Assembly (NCBI RefSeq): GCF_001192795.1
Contig: NZ_DF968179.1
Location: forward strand, 124,001-188,000
Length of the DNA stretch: 64,000 nt
Origin: Flexilinea flocculi
GTDB taxonomy: Bacteria > Chloroflexota > Anaerolineae > Anaerolineales > Anaerolineaceae
Reading direction: 5' to 3'
A program made the translations under genes and the position numbers. This document shows, in pieces, positions 43,472 through 51,852 of this stretch. The notes beneath the pieces were generated by a model, which saw nothing but the letters and a program-made list of their open reading frames with translations, was not told the origin of the DNA and ran no database searches. How positions within the stretch are numbered: position 1 is the stretch's first letter; every line of letters starts with the position of its first letter.

Positions 43472-44020
43472 ATGGAAAATAATGGATTAAAAACAAGGCT
43501 GAAAACTCCAATTGAAACGATGGTGATTCAAATACGAAAGAATCATGCATTGGAACATGCTTCGATTCATGTCCTCGAGACAAAATACCAAAAAAAATGT
43601 CTCTCTGGATATTCGATTTATAACGGATTCTTTCTGATGGGAAACCTAACGATTCAAGAAGCTAAAGATGCGGCAGATTTAGCTTTGGCAAGGCTGCAGC
43701 ATGGCGAGAAACAACTGGCAATCCATCCGGGATGCGGCACAAATTTAGCTGTAACCGGATTTTGCACGGCAGTTGGAGCGATGATCACACTATCCGGTGC
43801 AAATTCCAGAAAAGAACGGTGGAATCGGTTTTCAACATTGGTTTCCATGAGCAGCCTTATGGTGATGATTTCAAAACCTTTGGGGATTAATGCTCAGAAA
43901 TATATTACAACCGATGCGGAAGTTTCCGGATTGCGGATTATGGGAATCAGTGCAAGTGAATTGTTTGGAAAACCGTGTTTTTTTGTTGAGACGAGTCTGA
44001 CATTTCAGGAATTTCATTAA
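43472..44020 (+). CDS. DUF6391-like protein of unknown function
   Basis: About 182 residues. Conserved-looking blocks are NHALEHASIHVLE, SGYSIYNGFFLMGNL and HPGCGTNLAVTGFCTAVGAM. Two hydrophobic segments lie in the middle. The frame extends into a MITE-like element up to 43382. The tandem ATGs at 43469 and 43472, with AAGAGGA directly upstream, mark the start; the second ATG gives better spacing. It lies between radA and holA, 1 bp from holA. Function unknown; the family name is from memory. Confidence 0.65.
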   Translation: MENNGLKTRLKTPIETMVIQIRKNHALEHASIHVLETKYQKKCLSGYSIYNGFFLMGNLTIQEAKDAADLALARLQHGEKQLAIHPGCGTNLAVTGFCTAVGAMITLSGANSRKERWNRFSTLVSMSSLMVMISKPLGINAQKYITTDAEVSGLRIMGISASELFGKPCFFVETSLTFQEFH

Positions 44021-44021
44021 G

Positions 44022-45029
44022 ATGGATGGCGCTTCAAATATTTGCATCCTGCATGGAGACGATGAAGAAGCAATCGAACTGGAACTCAAAAAAATTGAAA
44101 AGCTTTCGATTGATTCTGGCTTAGGTGATTTGAATTTTCAGGAACTGGATGGAAAAGCTCTCTCCGGTGATGATTTTTCGAATGCAATATTTGCTCTCCC
44201 GTTTCTGGCGGATAAACGAACGGTCATCTTAAAAAACCCATTGCAATTAGCAGGCGGCAGAGATGGAAATCAGCGGTTTCTGAAACTGCTGGAATCGATT
44301 CCATCTTCAACGTTGCTTTACCTGGTGATTCCAGACATGATTGAAAGAAAAGACTGGGCAACGCTGGGTAAGACTTCATTTTTGCGTAAATGGGTCGAAA
44401 AGAACTCCGATCGGGCTGCCATCATGGAATACAAACTGCCTTCCATTCAGGCGATGCGAGACTGGATTATTAAGAAAGCTGCTTTTCTAGGAGGACAGAT
44501 TGAAGGTCCGGCAGCGCAGGCTCTGGTTACCAGTGTGGGAAATGATACCAGAGCGGCAATGTTTGAATTGGAAAAGCTGTTGTTATATGTCGATTATCAG
44601 CGTCCTGTTGATATTACTGATGTGCAGGATCTTGTTTCCGGTTCCATGCCAGTCAGCGTTTTCGATATGGTCGATTTTCTGGTATCCGGAAATGCGCGTG
44701 ACGCTTTACGGACGCTGCATAGGCTGTATGATGATCAGGAAATTCCTGTGCTTTTTTCGATGATTGTACGCCAGTTCCGTCTGTTGGTTCAAACCAAAGA
44801 AATCATGGATGAACATGGCGCTTCCGACAGTGTTCAAAGAGAATTAAACCAGATCCAGTATGTTGCTGATAAATTAATGCGTCAAGCGTCCAATTTCACA
44901 ACGGATCAGATTAAGAGAATTTATACAAAATTGGTTGATCTGGATTTTGAATTCAAAACCAGTCAGACAGATATGAAAGCAGCGCTGGATACTTTTGTCA
45001 TGGATGTGGCGAAAATGCTTCAAAAATAA
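44022..45029 (+). CDS. holA: DNA polymerase III subunit delta
   Basis: 335 residues. The N-terminal region begins ICILHGDDEEAIELELKKI, the family's xLxGxDxxL pattern. The middle has WIIKKAAFLGGQIEGPAAQALV and MFELEKLLLYV. The C-terminal helical collar has VPVLFSMIVRQFRLLVQTKE. Delta opens the beta clamp within the clamp loader. It is translationally linked to the preceding gene. Confidence 0.92.
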   Translation: MDGASNICILHGDDEEAIELELKKIEKLSIDSGLGDLNFQELDGKALSGDDFSNAIFALPFLADKRTVILKNPLQLAGGRDGNQRFLKLLESIPSSTLLYLVIPDMIERKDWATLGKTSFLRKWVEKNSDRAAIMEYKLPSIQAMRDWIIKKAAFLGGQIEGPAAQALVTSVGNDTRAAMFELEKLLLYVDYQRPVDITDVQDLVSGSMPVSVFDMVDFLVSGNARDALRTLHRLYDDQEIPVLFSMIVRQFRLLVQTKEIMDEHGASDSVQRELNQIQYVADKLMRQASNFTTDQIKRIYTKLVDLDFEFKTSQTDMKAALDTFVMDVAKMLQK

Positions 45030-45031
45030 AT

Positions 45032-45155
45032 CGGCATTTCGAAATTTGCGAAAACAATTAATAACGAAGAAAGAAAAATAGATGTTGTGTTGTTTTTGCA
45101 TTTTGGGCAAAAACAACACAACATCAAATTATTCTCTCTATATTTCAAATAGCTC
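45032..45155 (-). mobile_element. complete MITE-like element between convergent genes
   Basis: 124 bp with ends CGGCATTTCGAAAT and ATTTCAAATAGCTC. Perfect 19-bp hairpin arms run from GATGTTGTGTTG to TTTTTGC, with exact complement around ATTTTGG. No clear target repeat. The hairpin may serve as a terminator for holA and the DUF3048 gene. Confidence 0.75.
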
Positions 45156-45161
45156 AATTTG

Positions 45162-46571
45162 TTATTTTGTTACTTGCAGAATTTCAACCAATTCTTTGTT
45201 TTCAGAAAGTGCAATTTCTTTTTCTTCCGGTTTTACCGAAATATAGGGAATTTTCCAGAAACCGGTTCCCTGGGATACTTCATTACCGAGTGCTGTGGAT
45301 GTTTCATAATATGGATTGCCGGTTGAAATGATATGGACCCAGCTTTGCCCCGGTTTTAATGGAAAAGCATTCCCTGCCTCATCGATAAAACGGATCGGGC
45401 GCATTCTTTCCGTTTCTCTTTCATAAGCTTCTGATTTTGTTGTCCAGTACACCTGATACATAATACCGTCACGGAAGATAATCGCCGGATTCTTTTCCAC
45501 ATAATTGAAATTGACTGTAAAATTGCCTTCTGTTCCAACGAGCGTGTGCGATGCAAAGAGAACGATCAGATTTTGGACTGCTATAGGCCGATCATTGAGA
45601 ATATCCACATCCTCAACAATCTCCGGATTTGAAGAAGAATTTTGTGATCGATGATAAAGGCCATCTTTTGCATCAAACTGCCATAGTATCTGATTAAAAC
45701 TGGCATAACGCATAAATAGGGATTGACCGTGTTTTCCTTCTTTTACAACACCAATGGAAAATGGAATTGTTAAACCCTCGATATCTGGTATTACCAGTCT
45801 TTTTTTCCATTTTTCCAGGTAATTTTGAATGTGCGCAACCGGAATGTCCGGATATTTTTCATCACCTGCCAATCCGAACCATTTTTCATTATTCAAAATA
45901 CCGGCATCCTCAACATATTGTGGATTGCCGGTTGTCAGGAGTAAGGCTTGATATTGTTTCCGCAGGGATTCAAGTCCCAGTAGTGCTCCAGACATTGCTC
46001 CGACATATGGTTCCATCGCTTTCGTAGTTTCCGGCAAGGATCCATAGAAAAGCGCAATGGGTCGGGATTCGCCTGTGTTTGCATACATTTCAAATACCCA
46101 AGGCGCCTGGCTTAAACCGGCAGATGGGCGATTGCCGTCCGGATATCGAGATATCGGAATTAAAACCGGAGGATAGGTCAGATAATCCGGATTACTGATA
46201 GACTGTCCGGTCAGCGGATTGACAAGCGGCAATGTCCCTGGAGAAGCGGGGATGGCAGTTGCAGCGGCGACTGTCGGTGATTTGCTGCTTTCCACTGTTG
46301 CTTCGACTGTGTTTTCCGGATTTTCAGTACTTTCCGCAGGGACAATTTCTGTCTCTGCCATGGTATTGACAGGAGCGGGCATTGTTTCAATTGGGGATGC
46401 GGTATCAGTTTCGGTGATTTGTTCCGCTGATTCTGTCTGAACCGGTTCAGTTATTGGAGGCTGGTTCGTTGCCATATCTCCGTCATTTACCTGGTAGGCA
46501 CGCATCGCGGATGACAGGAGAAAAACTGCGATCATCCCAATAAGTAATTTGAAAAGGATATTTTTTTTCAT
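45162..46571 (-). CDS. DUF3048 (YerB-like) exported protein
   Basis: 469 residues. An N-terminal TM or signal anchor (about 7-24) is followed by a low-complexity Thr/Glu/Ala/Pro linker to about residue 115. The DUF3048 core begins PLVNPLTGQSI and carries RPSAGLSQAPWVFEMYANTG, then SLRKQYQALLLTTG. The C-terminal DUF3048_C-like part has IIFRDGIMYQVYWT and GQSWVHIIS. Located outside the membrane. No biochemical role is known for the family. Confidence 0.82.
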   Translation of the reverse strand: MKKNILFKLLIGMIAVFLLSSAMRAYQVNDGDMATNQPPITEPVQTESAEQITETDTASPIETMPAPVNTMAETEIVPAESTENPENTVEATVESSKSPTVAAATAIPASPGTLPLVNPLTGQSISNPDYLTYPPVLIPISRYPDGNRPSAGLSQAPWVFEMYANTGESRPIALFYGSLPETTKAMEPYVGAMSGALLGLESLRKQYQALLLTTGNPQYVEDAGILNNEKWFGLAGDEKYPDIPVAHIQNYLEKWKKRLVIPDIEGLTIPFSIGVVKEGKHGQSLFMRYASFNQILWQFDAKDGLYHRSQNSSSNPEIVEDVDILNDRPIAVQNLIVLFASHTLVGTEGNFTVNFNYVEKNPAIIFRDGIMYQVYWTTKSEAYERETERMRPIRFIDEAGNAFPLKPGQSWVHIISTGNPYYETSTALGNEVSQGTGFWKIPYISVKPEEKEIALSENKELVEILQVTK

Positions 46572-47005
46572 AATCCGCCTTCATGACTGATGTTATTACT
46601 ATAGCAGTGCTTTGATTCACAAGGAGCTGAATCATTCCGTGTCAATTTTTACAATTTGTCATCTGTGAAGTGTTATTCTGTTTTCTGCAGCCCATTTCAG
46701 CGCAGGTCTACTCCTATTTTACAACAGAAGTGTTCTGCAGCAGCAATTCGAAATAAGGATTGATTTTTCGAATAAAGAAAGAAAATTAGTTGTTGTGAAG
46801 TTTTTGCGCGAAGCGCAAAAATAAATGATTAATAAATAATTCTTTCCATAATTCGAATTTCTGGAAATATTGCACAATACTCTTTCGATAATAATTTCAA
46901 TTTCTACTGAATTCCTGAGTATTCAATATGCAAATGCACATTTTAGCTTTCTTGTTTTTTTCTATAATTCATATAAGTCAGGGAATCAAAAAGAAAGGAA
47001 AGAAA
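46572..47005. other. 434-bp intergenic stretch
   Basis: It holds one element copy (46741-46863). A TATAAT box at 46963-46968 could be the -10 of the transporter operon, but no good -35 is seen. Nothing recognisable lies in 46572-46740. Confidence 0.5.
46741..46863 (-). mobile_element. MITE-like element with one decayed hairpin arm
   Basis: 123 bp with ends CAGCAATTCGAAAT and ATTCGAATTTCTG. The first arm TTGTTGTGAAGTTTTTGCGC is intact, but the second has degenerated to AAATAAATGATTAATAAATAA-type text after GCGCAAAA. No target repeat was found. Confidence 0.75.
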
Positions 47006-48274
47006 ATGAAGAAGAATATTATCCCTATTTTTATGCTTGTAGTAATTTTTACAAGCGTGTGTTTCAGCAGTGGAATTGCAGCAGATGATACTGTAAAAAT
47101 CGGTGTTGTTTATCCACTCTCAGGAAATCAGGCGTTGACTGGATTTGAATATCGTGCCGGTTGTGAATTGGCAGAAGAAATCATCAATAATGAACATCCT
47201 GAATGGGCTCCGTTAAAATTTGCCGAGACTGCCGGTATTCCAGCACTTAACGGCAAAAAGATCGAAATTGTCTATGGTGACTCTCAAGCTACTCCTGAAC
47301 GCGGACAAAATGAAGCAGAACGGTTGATCACACAAGAAGGTGTTGTGGCTTTGATAGGTGCATTCAACAGTTCCGTTTCAACCACAGCCAGCCAGGTTGC
47401 CGAACGTTATGGAATTCCATTTATCTGCGATTCTGCCAGTTCCCCAACTTTAACATCTCGCGGTTTCCAATATTTCTTCCGCGTCTTTGGTAACGATGCA
47501 ATTTTTGTTGAAAACCTGTTCACCGCAATGCGGGAAGAAGCGGATAAAGACACCAGCAGAGAATATAAAACTGTCATGGTTCTTAATGAAAACTCCCTTT
47601 GGGGTTCCGATGTCGCGGATATCGCAAAATTAGTAGCGCCAAAATATGGATTTGAGGTGATTGATCAGATCTCCTATCCTTCTACAACGACACAGGTCAA
47701 CTCAGAAGTTCAGCGGGTTATAGCCAAGGACCCGGATATTCTCTTCCAGGCGTCCTATGTTGCGGATGCAATGCTTTTCATGCGCACGTTCAAGGAACAA
47801 AAATATACTCCGAAGATGTACGTTTATGCAGATGGGAAACCATTGAACTTTTCCTATCGAGAAACACTCGGACCTGATGGCTGGTGGACAGTCTTCCGTA
47901 CTGTATATTCAAAGAAAGATGCACCATTTGTAAAACCGATTACAGAAGATTATTTTGCGGAACATTATCCTGATCTAAAATTTAATGAGAATCAAGGGAG
48001 TGTAATTACTTCCGTTCAGGTATTGGTTGATGCAATTAATCGTGCAGGAACTACCGATCCGGAAAAATTACGTGAGGCTTTGACCCAGACTGATATTAAA
48101 GGTGAAGAAATTATTCTTCCATTTGCTGGTGTTCAATTTGATGAAACCGGACAGAATATTTTAGCTCGAGCCATTGTTGTTCAGGCTCAGGAAGATTTCA
48201 AATTTGTAAATCTGTGGCCTTCTGAAATGAAAAATGGCGACTATGTACCTTATCCTTCGTGGGAAGAAAGATAA
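47006..48274 (+). CDS. branched-chain-amino-acid-type ABC substrate-binding protein
   Basis: 422 residues from the ATG at 47006, which has AAAGGAAAG upstream; the frame begins earlier at 46928. Signal peptide MKKNIIPIFMLVVIFTSVCF with cleavage near GIAADD. The mature Peripla_BP_6 fold has KIGVVYPLSGNQALTGFEY, YGDSQATPERGQNEAERLI and the motif GAFNSSVSTTASQVAERY. It feeds the LivHMGF-type parts that follow. Ligand unknown; the neighbouring amidohydrolase suggests a nucleobase or amide rather than an amino acid. Confidence 0.88.
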   Translation: MKKNIIPIFMLVVIFTSVCFSSGIAADDTVKIGVVYPLSGNQALTGFEYRAGCELAEEIINNEHPEWAPLKFAETAGIPALNGKKIEIVYGDSQATPERGQNEAERLITQEGVVALIGAFNSSVSTTASQVAERYGIPFICDSASSPTLTSRGFQYFFRVFGNDAIFVENLFTAMREEADKDTSREYKTVMVLNENSLWGSDVADIAKLVAPKYGFEVIDQISYPSTTTQVNSEVQRVIAKDPDILFQASYVADAMLFMRTFKEQKYTPKMYVYADGKPLNFSYRETLGPDGWWTVFRTVYSKKDAPFVKPITEDYFAEHYPDLKFNENQGSVITSVQVLVDAINRAGTTDPEKLREALTQTDIKGEEIILPFAGVQFDETGQNILARAIVVQAQEDFKFVNLWPSEMKNGDYVPYPSWEER

Positions 48275-48293
48275 ATAATAATCATAATCATAA

Positions 48294-48327
48294 TCAGTCT
48301 GCTGTTGTTTTTGTAGCAGCAGACTGA
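48294..48327 (+). promoter_or_regulatory. stem-loop after the binding-protein gene
   Basis: Perfect 11-bp arms TCAGTCTGCTG and CAGCAGACTGA. It lies 20 bp after the stop, with an A-rich tract after. Its core resembles the hairpin after the sugar-binding gene at 27358-27394. Confidence 0.75.
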
Positions 48328-48368
48328 GTTTATAAAAAAAAAAAACAGAAAAACTAAACCTTGTGATC

Positions 48369-48425
48369 GAAGGAAGCGTAAGGTTAGAGATTTTTTGTAA
48401 AATTTTTTACCTAACTTTTCCTTCC
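48369..48425. repeat. long imperfect inverted repeat upstream of livH
   Basis: GAAGGAA and AAGGTTAG on the left pair with CTAACTTT and TTCCTTC on the right around an AT-rich loop. It is 40 bp before livH and could shape translation or processing of the message. Confidence 0.5.
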
Positions 48426-48464
48426 TCAATTTTTTTTTACAGATGAAATAGAAAGAAGCAGCGC

Positions 48465-49343
48465 ATGACAGGATTAGATTTGAATACCTTTCTTCAGATT
48501 TTGATTTCAGGATTGTTAATGGGTGCTCTCTATGCTCTGGTTGCCTCAGGCTTAAGCTTGATTCAGGGATTGATGAATATCATCAATTTTTGTCACGGTG
48601 ATCTTGTAACAATTTCTATGTATACTTCGTTCCTCTTATGGTCAGTTTTCAAAATGGATCCTTTAGTTAGCATTCCAGTGTGCATTATCGTTTCAACACT
48701 GGTCGGTATCGCTACACATAAACTGATCATTTCTCAGGTTTTACGAAGTCCATCCAGTTTTGGACAAATGTTTTCAACCTATGGATTAGGTATCTTGATT
48801 GCTTCAACATTGCAATTCGTTTTTACACCAAATTATCGGAGTGTTCTAAATCCATTTGTTGAAGGTTCCATTTCAATTGGAGCCATTAATATCAGCAAGC
48901 CGCTACTTTTTGGAGCTGTTGGAGCTTTACTGGCTTATGGGCTCTGCTACTGGTTTATTCGACGTACACCCGAAGGGCAGGCGCTGCAGGCGACTGAACA
49001 GGATATTGATGCGGCGAAAATGATGGGTATTGACACTGAAAAAATGTTTTTGCTTGGGTGGACGATTTCCGGGTTCTGTGTTGGGACTGCAGGAGCGTTG
49101 TTAACAAATTTTTACTACATCCATCCATATGTCGGTGAGACTTTTTCCAATATTTCCTTTGTTGTCGTAACTTTAGGAGGATATGGAAGTTTTGAAGGAT
49201 CGCTAATTGCCGGTTTAATTGTCGGAGTTGTTGAAACCATATCAGGATATGTGATAGGTCCCCAATATAAATTAATTCCGGTTTACCTGACCTACCTAAT
49301 TGTATTAATGTTCCGCCCTCGCGGATTAATGGGCAGACGATAG
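48465..49343 (+). CDS. livH: LivH-type ABC permease
   Basis: 292 residues, about eight TM helices. It starts LQILISGLLMGALYALVASG and carries QGLMNIINFCHGDLV, typical of LivH, and ends in GLIVGVVETISGY and FRPRGLMG. It forms a heterodimeric channel with the next gene. Name is by family, not by proven substrate. Confidence 0.9.
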   Translation: MTGLDLNTFLQILISGLLMGALYALVASGLSLIQGLMNIINFCHGDLVTISMYTSFLLWSVFKMDPLVSIPVCIIVSTLVGIATHKLIISQVLRSPSSFGQMFSTYGLGILIASTLQFVFTPNYRSVLNPFVEGSISIGAINISKPLLFGAVGALLAYGLCYWFIRRTPEGQALQATEQDIDAAKMMGIDTEKMFLLGWTISGFCVGTAGALLTNFYYIHPYVGETFSNISFVVVTLGGYGSFEGSLIAGLIVGVVETISGYVIGPQYKLIPVYLTYLIVLMFRPRGLMGRR

Positions 49344-49364
49344 AAACGGAAAGGAGCATTAATC

Positions 49365-50435
49365 ATGAAAGATAATGGAAAGCAATTAATGAACGACACA
49401 CGAAAAATCTCACGAGGTATGGTTTTTCGAGTGATTGGCGGATTATGTTTAGCGATATTTTTATTATCATTTCCTCATATTTTTACCTCAAACTATCTTC
49501 GAAATTTGGCAATTCTCACCTGCATGTGGGCAATCGGTGGTCAGGCATGGAATGTCTTGAGTGGATATGGATCGAGATACTCAATGGGACACGCGATCTT
49601 TTTTGGACTTGGGGCTTATTCCTCAGCAGTTTTATTTACAAAATATGGCATATCTCCCTGGATCGGCATGATAATAGGAATGCTGGTCTCATCATCCATA
49701 TCGGTAATAGTCGGTTTCCCCACCTTCAAACTTACTCCCGCCTATTACGGAATGGCAACTCTGGGTTTCACTTTTACGCTTCAGGCAGTTTTTTTGAATT
49801 GGCGTTGGGTTGGGGATTCACGAGGAGTCTTCATGCCTCTGCTTCGTAAATCGTCAATATTAGATTTCCAATTTGCTAATAATAAGACACAATACTATTA
49901 CATTGTTTTGTTTTTACTCGTTCTGAGTTATCTCCTGGTTTATAAGGTTTCTAAGTCAAAATTAGGCTTTTATATTCGGGCAATGAAAGAAGATGAATTA
50001 GCAGCACAAAGTCTTGGTGTCGATGTGATGAAAAATCTCCAGATTGTCGGAATCATCAGCGCTTCTTTGGCATCGGTTGCCGGTACTTTTTATGCGCAAT
50101 ACATGTTATACGTTGACCCTATGAGTGTTTACAACAGTATTACATCCAATAACTTTATATTAAGCGCCACATTAGGTGGTATAGCTACCATTGCTGGCCC
50201 GTTGATTGGTGCGATTATTTTCATACCAACCGGTGAATTAATTCGCGGCTGGATCGGTGGATCGGGAAAAGCATTTGATCAGATGCTTTGGGGATTTGTG
50301 ATTATTCTAATTGCGATCTATCGGCCAAGCGGTATTCTTGGCTGGTTCAAAGAACATGCTAAGTTTTTTTCTGGAATTTCAAAATGGATGAAAGAGCCTA
50401 TTGTTAGGAGCAATCATGACAATTCTCGAATGTAA
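49365..50435 (+). CDS. livM: LivM-type ABC permease
   Basis: 356 residues. Family blocks are WNVLSGYGSRYSMGHAIFFG, FPTFKLTPAYYGMATLGF, YIRAMKEDELAAQSLGVDV and a C-terminal YRPSGILG. About nine TM helices. GGAG precedes the ATG. Its end overlaps livG by 20 bp. Confidence 0.9.
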   Translation: MKDNGKQLMNDTRKISRGMVFRVIGGLCLAIFLLSFPHIFTSNYLRNLAILTCMWAIGGQAWNVLSGYGSRYSMGHAIFFGLGAYSSAVLFTKYGISPWIGMIIGMLVSSSISVIVGFPTFKLTPAYYGMATLGFTFTLQAVFLNWRWVGDSRGVFMPLLRKSSILDFQFANNKTQYYYIVLFLLVLSYLLVYKVSKSKLGFYIRAMKEDELAAQSLGVDVMKNLQIVGIISASLASVAGTFYAQYMLYVDPMSVYNSITSNNFILSATLGGIATIAGPLIGAIIFIPTGELIRGWIGGSGKAFDQMLWGFVIILIAIYRPSGILGWFKEHAKFFSGISKWMKEPIVRSNHDNSRM

Positions 50436-51129
50436 GCATATTTACAAGAAATTTGGCGGCATTACTGCGAATAATGATGTCAATATCTCGATTGATGAAG
50501 GGGAGATGGTTGGATTAATCGGACCCAATGGATCCGGTAAGACAACGTTATTCAATTGTATATCCGGTGTTTACAAAATAGATTCTGGCGAAATCATTTT
50601 TCGTGGAAATGCCATTCAAAAATTGCCCCCACATCGGAGAACTCCTTTAGGAATTGCCAGAACTTTCCAAATCGTGAGACCTTTTAAAGCTTTGACGGTT
50701 TTAGAAAACGTAATGATCGGCTCTCTCTTAAAATCCAAGTCACCGTTGGAAGCGGAAGAAAAAGCCCGTGAAATCATCGAATTCCTTGGAATGACTAAAT
50801 ATATCGATTACACAGGAGCCCATTTGACACTGGCTTATAAGAAACGCCTGGAAATTGCGCGGGCATTGGCAACGGAACCCTATATATTAATGTTGGATGA
50901 AGCGATGGCTGGTCTTAACGCTGCTGAAACCAAGGAAGCGGTTGAATTTGTTCGGAAAATAAATGACCGAGGCACTTCAATCATTCTGGTAGAACACGTT
51001 ATGGAGGTTGTAATGCCATTATCTGACAGGGTTTATGTTCTTGAGAATGGAAAAGTTATTTCCCAAGGACTACCTTCAGAAGTATCCAAAGATCCATTGG
51101 TGATTGAGGCTTACCTGGGGGGTGAATGA
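50416..51129 (+). CDS. livG: LivG-type ABC ATPase
   Basis: 237 residues from the ATG at 50416, with TTAGGAG upstream; a TTG at 50401 is less likely. Walker A is GPNGSGKTTLFN, the signature is TLAYKKRLEIARAL (degenerate, as usual in LivG), and Walker B is ILMLDEAMAGL. LivG-specific GIARTFQIVRPF is present. Confidence 0.92.
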   Translation: MTILECKHIYKKFGGITANNDVNISIDEGEMVGLIGPNGSGKTTLFNCISGVYKIDSGEIIFRGNAIQKLPPHRRTPLGIARTFQIVRPFKALTVLENVMIGSLLKSKSPLEAEEKAREIIEFLGMTKYIDYTGAHLTLAYKKRLEIARALATEPYILMLDEAMAGLNAAETKEAVEFVRKINDRGTSIILVEHVMEVVMPLSDRVYVLENGKVISQGLPSEVSKDPLVIEAYLGGE

Positions 51130-51839
51130 TGTTATTGGAATTGAAATCAATTCGCGTTCAATACTCAGAGATTATTGCTCTGCATGAAGTGTCTTTGCAC
51201 ATTAATGAAGGAGAACTGGTTGCTGTGATCGGCTCGAATGGTGCAGGCAAGTCAACCATGCTGAGGGCTATTTGCGGGATAAATCGGCTTTCATCAGGTG
51301 AAATTTGGTTTGATGGAAAAAAAATCAGTTCCATGAAAGCATTCAAGACGGTTGAGATGGGTATTTCTCATGTTCCGGAAGGAAGACGTCTTTTTCCAAG
51401 GATGACAGTTTATGAAAATTTAACCTTGGGCGCATGGACTAAAAGGAAGGATACGATATATATTCAGCAGCAGATTGAAAAAGTCTATCATCTTTTCCCG
51501 ATTTTAAAAGAACGCGCTTCACAAAAAGCAGAAACTTTATCCGGCGGACAAGCGCAGCAATGTGCTATTGGCAGAGCATTAATGTGCAGCCCAAGAATGA
51601 TTATGTTTGATGAGCCTTCTCTGGGCGTGCAACCGAATATTGTTGCCCGAATATTTGAAAATATTCAACAAATTAATCAGCAGGGAATTACTGTATTACT
51701 GGTGGAACAAAATGTAAAACGGGCGCTTGATTTGGCGGACCGCGCTTATGTTTTGCAAACTGGAAATATTGTTTTAGAAGGAACCGGAACAGAACTCATG
51801 AAATCTGTAATGGTTCAAAAAGCATATTTAGGAATATAA
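51126..51839 (+). CDS. livF: LivF-type ABC ATPase
   Basis: 237 residues. Walker A GSNGAGKSTMLRAI, LivF-type MGISHVPEGRRLFPRMTVYENL, signature LSGGQAQQCAIGRALM and Walker B MIMFDEPSLG. The ATG overlaps the livG stop (ATGA). It partners LivG as the ATPase pair. Confidence 0.93.
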   Translation: MMLLELKSIRVQYSEIIALHEVSLHINEGELVAVIGSNGAGKSTMLRAICGINRLSSGEIWFDGKKISSMKAFKTVEMGISHVPEGRRLFPRMTVYENLTLGAWTKRKDTIYIQQQIEKVYHLFPILKERASQKAETLSGGQAQQCAIGRALMCSPRMIMFDEPSLGVQPNIVARIFENIQQINQQGITVLLVEQNVKRALDLADRAYVLQTGNIVLEGTGTELMKSVMVQKAYLGI

Positions 51840-51852
51840 GCGAGCAAATCTT

